Made by a program: the position numbers and the translations under genes. Of a DNA stretch of 64,000 nucleotides, positions 54,145 to 62,751 are shown in pieces. The DNA is from Roseovarius sp. W115 (GTDB lineage: Bacteria > Pseudomonadota > Alphaproteobacteria > Rhodobacterales > Rhodobacteraceae): positions 2,360,501 to 2,424,500 of the forward strand of contig NZ_CP146606.1 of NCBI RefSeq assembly GCF_032842945.2. The letters are read 5' to 3'. Numbering within the stretch: the stretch's first letter is position 1; each line of letters opens with the position of its first letter. The notes under the pieces are model-generated. The model saw only the letters and a list, made by a program, of their open reading frames with translations, did no database searches and had not been told where the DNA came from.

Positions 54145-55212
54145 CTAAGCCCTTGGCATTTGCTGTGTTGCGCAATGGATGCCGCCGCCAAGTTCGCCAA
54201 GTATATCTGCATTCATCATCACAATCTCCCGTTCTGGGAAGTGTGCCATGAGCGCTTGCCGCGCCTTGGCGTCGGTTTCCGCATCGCCAAATTCCGAGGT
54301 GATCACCGCGCCATTGCAAACGTAGTAATTCACGTATGAGGCAACGAAATCATAGCTCTTGACCCGTCTTCGGTTTGGTTCCGGGATGACATCGACATCA
54401 AGGCCGCGGGCGATCAGGACGTCATAGGTCTCTATCATGGCGTTGTAGAATGGATCGTCAGGCAGCGGTTCTGGCGGTAAGTTCATCAAAACCCCTCCCG
54501 GCCCGGTAAAGCGCGCCAGGGCGTCTATGTGATAATCGGTGATGTCGTAATCTTTAAGGCCGGGCGCCCAGATCATTTTTGAGGCGCCAAAGGCTTGCAG
54601 CAAGGCGTTTTCAACGTCCTCGCGGGACCGTCCCGGATTTCGGTTTCGGATCACCCACGAGCTTTCATGCGCCATCAAAAGCCCATGCCCGTCCTGTTCA
54701 ATGCCTCCGCCTTCGCCTTTGAGAGACGTGTCCAAGAGAGGCAGATTCAAAAGCTCTGCCACGCGAGGGGCAATTTGGCTGTCATGTGCATGCGTCTGCT
54801 TGTTTCCCCAGCCATTGAACTTGATGTGCTGGATGACCCTGTTTCCAGCTCCATCAATGGCAAAAATCGGGCCCGAGTCGCGACACCAGAGATCTTCGGT
54901 CGGGATGTTCCACAACGTGACGTTGCCAGAAAGGAGGGGGGCGATCTGCGCATGGTGTTCCGCATCGGCCAACATCACAACAGGTTCAAATTCCGCGATG
55001 AGGTTCGCGACTTCGGCGATCTTTGCCTGCACAAGTTTAAGAAAGCCGCTGTGTGAATAGACCTTTCTGCTGACGGGCCATTGCATGAAGGTGCATTCAT
55101 GTGGTGCTTCTTCCGCAGGAACAAAAAACGTTTTGCTTTGGGCCGATGATATTGTCCCTCCAAAACCAAGACCAGCGGCCATACCCTGCAAGAGCGTGCG
55201 TCGTTTCACCAC
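54145..55212 (-). CDS. Agmatine deiminase/peptidylarginine-deiminase-like enzyme with Tat-like signal
   Basis: The 355-residue pentein has an N-terminal twin-arginine-like signal (MVKRRTLLQGMAAGLGFGG, about 1-30). The domain shows ECTFMQWPVSRKVY, LWCRDSGPIFAIDGAGN, SLKGEGGGIEQDGHGLLMAH and catalytic Cys in GGGIHCATQQMPRA at the C-terminus. The family converts agmatine to N-carbamoylputrescine; an exported form would act on external agmatine. Agmatine deiminase proper is cytosolic, so the signal is noteworthy. Confidence 0.85.
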   Translation of the reverse strand: MVKRRTLLQGMAAGLGFGGTISSAQSKTFFVPAEEAPHECTFMQWPVSRKVYSHSGFLKLVQAKIAEVANLIAEFEPVVMLADAEHHAQIAPLLSGNVTLWNIPTEDLWCRDSGPIFAIDGAGNRVIQHIKFNGWGNKQTHAHDSQIAPRVAELLNLPLLDTSLKGEGGGIEQDGHGLLMAHESSWVIRNRNPGRSREDVENALLQAFGASKMIWAPGLKDYDITDYHIDALARFTGPGGVLMNLPPEPLPDDPFYNAMIETYDVLIARGLDVDVIPEPNRRRVKSYDFVASYVNYYVCNGAVITSEFGDAETDAKARQALMAHFPEREIVMMNADILGELGGGIHCATQQMPRA

Positions 55213-55354
55213 GTGCCCTTTCCCAACTCAATCTCACGAAACTCTGCATCGAAATGCTACAAGATCCGGTGTCGAAAGTGTAAGCGATGTTTCCGATATG
55301 AAACAAAACCGCGACCTGCCGCCGCATCAGAGACGGGAAATGTCGGATTCCTGA

Positions 55355-55368
55355 CCTCGTATACGAGG
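55355..55368. promoter_or_regulatory. Perfect palindrome CCTCGTATACGAGG upstream of fhs
   Basis: A 14-base exact inverted repeat (CCTCGTA/TACGAGG) about 60 bases before the fhs start. Its GTATAC centre resembles GntR-family operators. It could regulate fhs or the divergent agmatine-deiminase-like gene (start 55212). Confidence 0.55.
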
Positions 55369-55429
55369 GTCTACTTTGTATGGCTAACAGCGAACAGGAG
55401 TTGCCGTGCGCGGCCAGAGGGAAATCATC

Positions 55430-57106
55430 ATGAGCTACAAGTCCGACATTGAAATCGCCCGCGAGGCCAAGAAACAGCCGATCCAAGCGGTCGGCGACAA
55501 GCTTGGCATTCCGACCGAGCATCTACTGCCCTATGGCCATGACAAGGCGAAGGTGAGCCAGGATTACATCAATTCGGTTCAGAAGAACAAAGATGGCAAG
55601 CTCATCCTTGTAACCGCGATCAACCCGACGCCTGCGGGCGAAGGAAAGACGACAACGACCGTGGGTCTGGGCGATGGTCTCAACCGCATCGGCAAGAAGG
55701 CGATGATCTGCATTCGCGAGGCGTCGCTTGGCCCGAACTTCGGGATGAAGGGTGGAGCCGCGGGCGGTGGCTATGCGCAGGTTGTGCCGATGGAGGATAT
55801 GAACCTGCATTTCACGGGCGACTTCCACGCGATCACTTCGGCGCACTCGTTACTCTCGGCGATGATCGACAACCACATCTATTGGGGAAATGAGCAAGAG
55901 ATTGACGTGCGCCGGGTGCAATGGCGCCGTGTCGTGGACATGAATGATCGTGCCCTGCGTCAGATCAACGTGTCGCTTGGCGGTGTGGCCAATGGCTTCC
56001 CGCGCGAGGGCGGGTTTGACATCACGGTGGCATCTGAGGTCATGGCGATCCTGTGCCTGGCCAGAGACCTCAAGGACCTTGAAAAGCGCTTGGGCGATAT
56101 GATTGTGGCCTACCGCCGCGATCGCACACCGGTTTTCTGCCGTGATATCAAGGCAGAAGGGGCGATGACGGTTCTGCTCAAGGACGCGATGCAGCCCAAC
56201 CTTGTGCAGACACTAGAAAACAACCCGGCCTTTGTGCATGGCGGCCCGTTCGCCAATATCGCGCATGGCTGTAACTCGGTGATTGCGACGACAACGGCGC
56301 TGAAGATTGCCGATTACGTGGTGACCGAAGCGGGCTTTGGAGCGGACCTTGGGGCCGAGAAGTTCATGAACATCAAATGCCGCAAGGCGGGGCTTGCGCC
56401 GTCGGCAGTGGTGCTGGTGGCGACCGTGAGGGCGATGAAGATGAATGGCGGTGTGGCTAAGGCCGATCTTGGCGCGGAGAATGTTGATGCGGTCAAGAAT
56501 GGCTGCCCGAACCTTGGGCGTCACATCGAGAACGTCAAATCCTTTGGTGTGCCGGTCGTTGTGGCGATTAACCACTTTGTCACCGACACCGATGCTGAAG
56601 TCCAGGCGGTGAAGGACTATGTGTCTGAGCACGGTGCTGAGGCGGTTGTCTCCAAGCATTGGGAATTTGGCTCGGAAGGGTCTGAGGATCTCGCCAAGAA
56701 AGTGGTTGAGGTTGTGGATGCGGGCAATGCCAACTTTGCGCCGATTTATCCTGATGACATGAGCCTCTTTGAAAAGGTCGAGACCATCGCCAAGCGCATC
56801 TACCGCGCCGATGAGGTTTTGGCCGACAAGAAAATCCGCGATCAGCTCAAGCTCTGGGAAGAGCAGGGGTACGGCAACCTTCCGGTCTGCATGGCGAAGA
56901 CACAGTACAGTTTCTCGACTGATCCGAACCTGCGCGGCGCGCCGACAGGCCATTCCGTGCCTGTTCGCGAAGTGCGTCTGAGTGCGGGTGCCGGGTTCGT
57001 CGTTGTTGTCTGCGGTGAGATCATGACCATGCCTGGTCTGCCCAGCAAACCGGCGGCCGAGAACATTCATCTCAATGACAGCGGCCAGATTGAAGGGCTG
57101 TTTTAA
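55430..57106 (+). CDS. fhs: Formate--tetrahydrofolate ligase
   Basis: Makes 10-formyl-THF from formate, THF and ATP. The 558-residue protein has the P-loop-like [20 protein letters not shown] (about 63-82), [40 protein letters not shown] and the C-terminal [18 protein letters not shown] at 55430 follows GAGGGAAATC. It is followed by a repeat and by folD, so the two one-carbon enzymes are neighbours; they interconvert formate and methylene-THF. Confidence 0.97.
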   Translation: MSYKSDIEIAREAKKQPIQAVGDKLGIPTEHLLPYGHDKAKVSQDYINSVQKNKDGKLILVTAINPTPAGEGKTTTTVGLGDGLNRIGKKAMICIREASLGPNFGMKGGAAGGGYAQVVPMEDMNLHFTGDFHAITSAHSLLSAMIDNHIYWGNEQEIDVRRVQWRRVVDMNDRALRQINVSLGGVANGFPREGGFDITVASEVMAILCLARDLKDLEKRLGDMIVAYRRDRTPVFCRDIKAEGAMTVLLKDAMQPNLVQTLENNPAFVHGGPFANIAHGCNSVIATTTALKIADYVVTEAGFGADLGAEKFMNIKCRKAGLAPSAVVLVATVRAMKMNGGVAKADLGAENVDAVKNGCPNLGRHIENVKSFGVPVVVAINHFVTDTDAEVQAVKDYVSEHGAEAVVSKHWEFGSEGSEDLAKKVVEVVDAGNANFAPIYPDDMSLFEKVETIAKRIYRADEVLADKKIRDQLKLWEEQGYGNLPVCMAKTQYSFSTDPNLRGAPTGHSVPVREVRLSAGAGFVVVVCGEIMTMPGLPSKPAAENIHLNDSGQIEGLF

Positions 57107-57111
57107 TCCAT

Positions 57112-57167
57112 GGCGGGGTGAAACCCCGCCCTACCAAGTTGTGTCGTAGGGCGGGGTTTACCCCGCC
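57112..57167. repeat. Paired GGCGGGGT/ACCCCGCC hairpins between fhs and folD
   Basis: Two adjacent hairpins, GGCGGGGT-GAA-ACCCCGCC (57112-57130) and GGCGGGGT-TT-ACCCCGCC (57149-57166 or so), flanked by CCTAC and GTAGG. They are of the same family as 22389-22409. Because there is no U-tract, read-through into folD is likely. Confidence 0.75.
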
Positions 57168-57191
57168 TTCCACATGTAAAAAGGAAAGAAG

Positions 57192-58082
57192 ATGACAGCG
57201 CAGATCATTGACGGCAAAGCCTTTGCCGGCACCGTTCGGGAAAAAGTCGCAGGCCATGTGGCGCGGTTGAAAGAAGAGCACGGCATCACACCCGGCTTGG
57301 CCGTGGTGCTGGTCGGGGAAGACCCCGCTTCTCAGGTTTATGTGCGCTCCAAAGGCAAACAAACTGTCGAGGTGGGCATGAAGTCTGTCGAGCACAAACT
57401 GGATGCCGATACGTCCGAAGAGGATCTTCTGGCCGTTGTCGATCAGCTTAACAACGATCCTGATATTCATGGGATTTTGGTGCAGCTGCCCTTACCTGGG
57501 CATCTCAACGAGGATCTTGTGATCAACTCAATCGATCCTGCCAAAGATGTCGATGGGTTCCACATCTCCAATGTGGGCCTGTTGGGCACTGGTCAGAAAT
57601 CTATGGTGCCCTGTACGCCTTTGGGCTGTCTGATGATGCTGCGCGACCATCACGGGTCACTTAGCGGTCTGGATGCTGTGGTTGTGGGACGCTCTAACAT
57701 TGTGGGCAAACCCATGGCGCAACTCTTGCTCGGCGATAGCTGCACCGTGACGATCGCACATAGCCGGACGAAGGACCTTCCAGATGTTGTGCGTCGCGCC
57801 GATATTGTGGTGGCTGCTGTGGGCCGCCCTGAAATGGTCCCCGGTGACTGGATCAAGGAAGGGGCCACCGTCATTGACGTAGGCATCAACCGGATTGAGC
57901 GCGACGGCAAGAACAAGCTTGTGGGCGATGTGGACTTTGCCAGCGCGTCCGAACGAGCCGGGGCGATCACGCCCGTGCCGGGCGGTGTGGGGCCTATGAC
58001 CATTGCTTGTCTGTTGGCCAACACGGTCACTGCTTGCTGCCGTGCCAACGGATTGGCCGAACCTGAGGGTTTGACAGCCTAA
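57192..58082 (+). CDS. folD: Bifunctional methylene-THF dehydrogenase/cyclohydrolase
   Basis: The 296-residue enzyme interconverts methylene-, methenyl- and 10-formyl-THF. Motifs: [14 protein letters not shown] (catalytic Lys about 56), [40 protein letters not shown] (Rossmann NADP loop) and [20 protein letters not shown]. Good ribosome site AAGGAAAG. It ends four bases into the convergent PaaI-like gene. Works with Fhs. Confidence 0.97.
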   Translation: MTAQIIDGKAFAGTVREKVAGHVARLKEEHGITPGLAVVLVGEDPASQVYVRSKGKQTVEVGMKSVEHKLDADTSEEDLLAVVDQLNNDPDIHGILVQLPLPGHLNEDLVINSIDPAKDVDGFHISNVGLLGTGQKSMVPCTPLGCLMMLRDHHGSLSGLDAVVVGRSNIVGKPMAQLLLGDSCTVTIAHSRTKDLPDVVRRADIVVAAVGRPEMVPGDWIKEGATVIDVGINRIERDGKNKLVGDVDFASASERAGAITPVPGGVGPMTIACLLANTVTACCRANGLAEPEGLTA

Positions 58083-58525
58083 CTGCGGGAGAGATCGACC
58101 GGCACCATGGTGCCGGTCAGCAACGCAATATGACGTTCTTGCCCGTCTTTCACAGCGAACACATCTGACTGGACAACCATCAGCCGTCGCCCTGGACGAA
58201 TCACGCGCCCTCGCGCAATAAGCGCGTCGCCTTCTCCCGGTGCGAGCAGATTGATCTTCATCTCACTTGTCAAAACTTCGTGATTTTCAGGCAATAAGGT
58301 CAATGCAGAGTAGCCAGCTGCACTATCTCCGATCGAAAATGTAAGCCCGGCATGCGCAAAGCCCTGTTGCTGTAAACTGCTGTTTAAAATCGGAGCTTCG
58401 ATCACTACACAACCCTTTTCGATAAGAGCCAGCTTCGCGCCGAGCGTCTCCATCATCGTTTGCGCAGTAAAACTCTTATTTATCTTTTCAATTACATAAG
58501 GGGATATTTCGGGGAGTTTTCCCAT
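58079..58525 (-). CDS. PaaI-family hot-dog thioesterase
   Basis: A 148-residue hot-dog protein starting [19 protein letters not shown]. The active-site region is [20 protein letters not shown] (about 53-72) followed by [21 protein letters not shown]. It hydrolyses an unidentified acyl-CoA. It is convergent with folD. An ATG at 58525 near a CCATTAATTAA run is the family start. Confidence 0.83.
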   Translation of the reverse strand: MGKLPEISPYVIEKINKSFTAQTMMETLGAKLALIEKGCVVIEAPILNSSLQQQGFAHAGLTFSIGDSAAGYSALTLLPENHEVLTSEMKINLLAPGEGDALIARGRVIRPGRRLMVVQSDVFAVKDGQERHIALLTGTMVPVDLSRS

Positions 58526-58625
58526 TAATTAACTCTACGATACTTGTGCAATTTTAGGTTAGTCTTGTCGGCGGTACGTGTGAACGGAAAATTGTTGAAT
58601 TTCGAGCGGGTGTGTAGCGAGACGA

Positions 58626-59414
58626 ATGGCGTCTGCAGAAAACATTAAACTGAGCGTTGCCGAAAACCTTCGGATGATGATGTCACCGATTACAGGTGTC
58701 GTTTGGCTTTTGACCGTCATCCTTACTGTACTGGCCGGTCCATTCGGAACGTTTGAGAGCATGGAGCTTTCGGCACGCGCGCTGTACTGGATATCTGTCG
58801 TATCTCTGGCCTTAGTTTGTGGCTACGTTGTACGTGGTGTCATTCTGGTGATGATCGGGCGTGATCGGCCCGCACTCTTCGATCTCGCAGCCAGTATTGT
58901 CGTGACTGTGGTGTTCACCCCCATTCTGGTTCTGATCGGCAGAGGTGTTGAACGCGTGTTGGGTGGTATGCCGCCCGAATTTCCAAATGTTGTCATCTAC
59001 ACGTTTGCTGTGGCTTTCGCCGCCTATGTTTCTCGTCGGGTTGTTGTGCGCGCAGAGGAGTGCACCTACCCGTTTCTCGAAAACGATGACGAACAAAGTG
59101 AACCCCGCCTCATGAGTCGATTGAGTCCAGAAATCAGGGGTAAGATCATCCGTATTTCAGGTCAGGATCACCATGTGGAGATTGCAACCTCTGCGGGGTC
59201 GGAAACACTTCGTTTGCGTCTGACTGATGCGATTAGTGAAATGGATGAAGTCGAAGGGTATTGCACGCATCGATCGCACTGGGTGGCGCGCGAGGCCATT
59301 GTCCAAGTGACGCGTGAGAACAGTCACAAAATCAATATCGTGCTGTCCAATGGAGATGTGGTTCCGGTAAGCCGCAAATATAAACCGTGTTTGGAAGAGG
59401 CTGACATCATCTAA
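58626..59414 (+). CDS. Membrane-anchored LytTR-family DNA-binding regulator
   Basis: The 262-residue protein has four membrane helices (about 20-45, 55-75, 85-107 and 117-135), then a cytosolic LytTR domain with IRISGQDHHVEIATSAGSET (about 180-199), ATSAGSETLRLRLTDAI, YCTHRSHWVAREAIVQVTRE and VPVSRKYKPCLEEADII. It has the layout of membrane LytTR regulators that sense envelope or membrane signals without a histidine kinase. Targets unknown. No cognate partner is adjacent. Confidence 0.88.
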   Translation: MASAENIKLSVAENLRMMMSPITGVVWLLTVILTVLAGPFGTFESMELSARALYWISVVSLALVCGYVVRGVILVMIGRDRPALFDLAASIVVTVVFTPILVLIGRGVERVLGGMPPEFPNVVIYTFAVAFAAYVSRRVVVRAEECTYPFLENDDEQSEPRLMSRLSPEIRGKIIRISGQDHHVEIATSAGSETLRLRLTDAISEMDEVEGYCTHRSHWVAREAIVQVTRENSHKINIVLSNGDVVPVSRKYKPCLEEADII

Positions 59415-59524
59415 AGCGTCCGGCCTTTGACCTGAGACATCAGAAAATGGCAGGGCGCACGCGACACTCATATCTTGCGCTGCATTCGACGCAAAGCTGT
59501 GAGTCGGGTTTTGGGTCGAACGCT

Positions 59525-60190
59525 TTAACCACGCGGCATTGGTGCGGCGCGGGGTGTGGTGCCGGTCAGAACAGCGATTGCTTCGCGTCGCATGAGATCA
59601 CAAAGAGCTGTGTCATGGCTGCGTAACCCGCCGGTATAGGTGCCGAAGGCGGGCATGATCACACGGTCACTGTCAATCAGAAACGCTGGTCTTGTAATAG
59701 CACGACCTCTGACTGGTAAAGTGACCTTTGGATGATAATGCCCTGAGATTTCACCACTTTGCCCTGGCTTTGCGATATGACGAAAGACCAGCGGCGGCAG
59801 CGGTAACTCGGACAGATGCGTGCCACCAAGATCCACCGGACCCGGGTCATGGTTACCCTCTATCCAAACCCAGCGACGCCCGGCCTGCAAACGTGCAATC
59901 CAGAGCTTCTCGGCCTCACGAAGCGATACGGCCGCTTGTGTGTCGTCAAAACTGTCGCCAAGACAGATCACCGTTCCAGCCCTTGTGATGTCGAGATCAC
60001 TTTGCAAACGCGACAGGGTGTCGTGGGTTTCATAGGGTGGCAGGATGGCATCGCCCAGCCGCGCGCGGCGCTCAGCCTTGCCCAGATGCATGTCCGAGAC
60101 GCATAGCAGATTCTGGTCACGCCAATAAAGCGCGCCGGACCCAAGCGCGGTCAGCTGCGCGCCTGCGAGGGTGAAATCATAGCCGTTCAT
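59525..60190 (-). CDS. pdeM: Ligase-associated DNA damage response endonuclease PdeM
   Basis: The 221-residue calcineurin-like metallophosphoesterase has NLLCVSDMHLGKAERRARLG (Asp-x-His metal ligands), CLGDSFDD, WIEGNHDPGPVDLGGTH and ISGHYHPKV. It accompanies the Lhr helicase in the ligase-associated repair cluster. It starts 41 bases after the lhr stop, same strand. The ATP-dependent ligase and exonuclease of the full cluster are not in the window. Confidence 0.9.
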   Translation of the reverse strand: MNGYDFTLAGAQLTALGSGALYWRDQNLLCVSDMHLGKAERRARLGDAILPPYETHDTLSRLQSDLDITRAGTVICLGDSFDDTQAAVSLREAEKLWIARLQAGRRWVWIEGNHDPGPVDLGGTHLSELPLPPLVFRHIAKPGQSGEISGHYHPKVTLPVRGRAITRPAFLIDSDRVIMPAFGTYTGGLRSHDTALCDLMRREAIAVLTGTTPRAAPMPRG

Positions 60191-60230
60191 GCTCTGTTCT
60201 TGTGGCTTGGGCCCGGGTGATTTGCAAGCT

Positions 60231-62634
60231 CTAGTTCATCAGACCTGCTGCTTGCATCAAACGTTCGGTTTCTTCTTCCAAGAGACGTTCTTGCGCGACG
60301 CCTTCCACCGGGGTGCGCCCTGCCTCCAAAAACAAAGGGGCCGCAAAGGGTGTCACGCGTTCAAGCCGGATCAGGTCTATGCGCCCGTCAATCCGGTCAA
60401 GCATGTCATCAATCCGGCCAAAGTCGATCAGACCACGCATCGCTTCGTGCCGAGTGATGTCGAGCAGTAGGTGACCGGGGTCGTATTTTGCCAGCGTGTC
60501 GTAGAGGATGTCAGAAGAAAACGTTGCCTGACGCCCGGATTTACGAACCTGCGGCAGGTTACGCTGGATGAGACCGGCAATCGTGGCAGAGGCGCGAAAG
60601 GTTCGTTTCATCAAGGCATTACTGGCCAGCCAACGATCCAGCCCCTGTCGCAAAGCGTCCCTGTCAAAGAGCCCTGTTGCGTCTTGCAGCGGCTCCAGCC
60701 CCCAAATCAAGGTGGCGTAGTCGGTTGACACAAATCCCATTGGAGCAAGAGCCATTTCCTCCATTCGTTTTGTGATGAGCAAGCCGAGGGTTTGCTGCGC
60801 GTTGCGTCCAGCGAACCCATAGATACATACATGCTCGCGCCCATCATGCGGAAAGCTTTCGATCAGGAGCCTTCCGGCTTCGGGCAGCTGAGACATGCTT
60901 GCCTGCAAGGCAATCCAGTCCGCAGTATGCGCAGGCAGCGCTGAATGCTCATCACTGGCCAAGAGACGCAGAATACGTTGGCTAAGCTGCGTTGACGTGG
61001 CGAACTTGGTGCCGGAAAATACAGCGATCTTGGGTTTGCGCGCCGCATCGCGACTGACTTCGACAGTCATTTCGCGAAGGCCTTCATACTTCACGATCTG
61101 CCCGCCAATGAGGAACGTATCTCCAGGCGTGAGAGAGGCAGCAAAGCCTTCTTCGATCTCGCCCAACGGTTTGCCGCCTCGGGCCCGCTTCATACGGACT
61201 TTAAGCAGATCGCTGTCCTGAATTGTCCCGATATTCATGCGAATAAGTTTGGCGGTCCTCGGATCGCGCAAGTGCCACAATCCGTCGCGTTCCAGAAGTC
61301 TTTGCCACTGATCATAGGCGCGCAGGGCATAGCCACCGGTTGCGCAAAACTCCAGGCATTCGTCGAACTCTGCGCGTGTCAGGTCCGGATAAGCTCCAAC
61401 AGTTTTGACTTCCTCAAAAAGTGCATTGGCGTCGAATGGGCCGGAACAGGCGCGGATCAGAATATGCTGGCAGAGCACATCACGGGGGCCGGGGCCACGC
61501 GCCTCGCCATCAAGATCATGGTCGCGTGCGGCCTCCAACGCGGCGTGGCATTCGATCACTTCAAATCGGTTGGCGGGCACCAAAAGCGCTTTGGACGGGG
61601 CATTGTAGCGATGATTGGCGCGGCCGATGCGTTGCACCAGCCGTTTGACGTTTTTAGGCGCGCCCACCTGAATGACGAGATCGACATCGCCCCAGTCAAT
61701 GCCCAGATCAAGGCTTCCGGTGCAAACCACTGCGCGCAGTTCTCCACGTTGCATCGCGCCTTCCACGCGCTCTCGTTGCGCCCGGTCAAGCGAGCCGTGA
61801 TGGATGCCGATGGGCAGGGCGTCTTCATTAGCAAGCCATAGGTTATGAAAGAAAATTTCCGCCTGCGCACGCGTGTTGTGAAAGATGAGCGTGATCTTGT
61901 GACGTTTGATTTCCTCCAACACGGCCGGAATAGCATAGACCGCACCCCCCAGCCCAGGGAGGAGGTGCGTCAGTATTGAGCATCGCGATTTGTGGTTCTG
62001 GACCGGGATCTGCCAGGAGAATTTCGCACGGGTCAGGATGGCGTGCCAAAAGGTGAGCGATGGCTTTGGGGTCTTCCACCGTCGCTGAAAGGCCCACGCG
62101 CTTGAGGTCAGGGCAAAGGGCCTGCACCCGGCTCAGCGCCAGCATCAGCTGATCGCCGCGCTTGGACTCTGCAAGGGCATGTATTTCGTCCACAACCACA
62201 CGTTTCAATCCTGCAAAGATGCGTGGTGCATCCTCATAAGATGTGAGTAATGCAAGGCTTTCTGGCGTTGTCAGAAGGATATGAGGCGGATCGGCCCGTT
62301 GTCGTTTCTTACGCGCAGACGAGGTGTCACCCGTGCGGTCCTCAATCCGAATGGGCAGGCCCATCTCTTCGACCGGTGTGGTGAGGTTGCGCCGGATATC
62401 GGCGGCCAGGGCTTTCAACGGTGAAATGTAAAGCGTGTGCAGCCCCTCGTGCGGGTTTGAAGCCAGGTCGACCAAGGTCGGCAGAAACCCCGCCAGAGTT
62501 TTACCACCTCCCGTGGGCGCAATGAGCAAGAGCGCGGCATCATCGGCGCGGTTCAGCATGTCCTGCTGATGCGGATGGATGTTCCAGCCACGTTTGGCAA
62601 ACCAAGTCTCAAAGGCAGGGGGCAGGGCGGTCAT
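60231..62634 (-). CDS. Ligase-associated DNA damage response DEXH-box helicase (Lhr-like), frameshift at C-run
   Basis: A superfamily 2 helicase of about 800 residues. The N-terminal frame (61843-62634) holds APTGGGKTLAGFLPTLVDL (Walker A) and VVVDEIHALAESKRGDQLML; the C-terminal frame (60231-61922) holds TLIFHNTRAQAEIFFHNLWL, RGELRAVVCTGSLDLGIDWG and QRIGRANHRYNAPSKALLVP. The junction is at the six-C run 61945-61950. One base fewer, or two more, connects WAGG to AVYAIPAVLEEIKRH. I therefore treat them as one gene split by a homopolymer error. A short third frame at 61556-61945 is a shadow. Confidence 0.88.
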
Positions 62635-62684
62635 GTCCCAGAGTTAGGTCAAACCGCCGAACGGGACCACCCCGACCTGATATG

Positions 62685-62710
62685 AAAAAGCCCCGGAAAA
62701 ATCCGGAGCT
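62685..62710 (-). terminator. Terminator downstream of the MoxR-like ATPase gene
   Basis: On the minus strand AGCTCCGG and CCGGGGCT form an eight-base stem with a six-base loop, followed by TTTT. It is 42 bases after the stop at 62752 and separates it from the lhr transcript. Confidence 0.8.
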
Positions 62711-62751
62711 TTTGACATTCGCTACCCCAGGGCAGGCCAGGGTGCGATGGA

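Noticed and set aside
55213-55429. A folate (THF) riboswitch before fhs
   Set aside because: I could not fit the known THF riboswitch core; only the palindrome is clear.
60231-61922. An independent helicase C-terminal protein starting at 61922
   Set aside because: It lacks the ATPase half, and the ATP-binding half ends a few codons upstream in another frame at a C-run; both are one Lhr gene.
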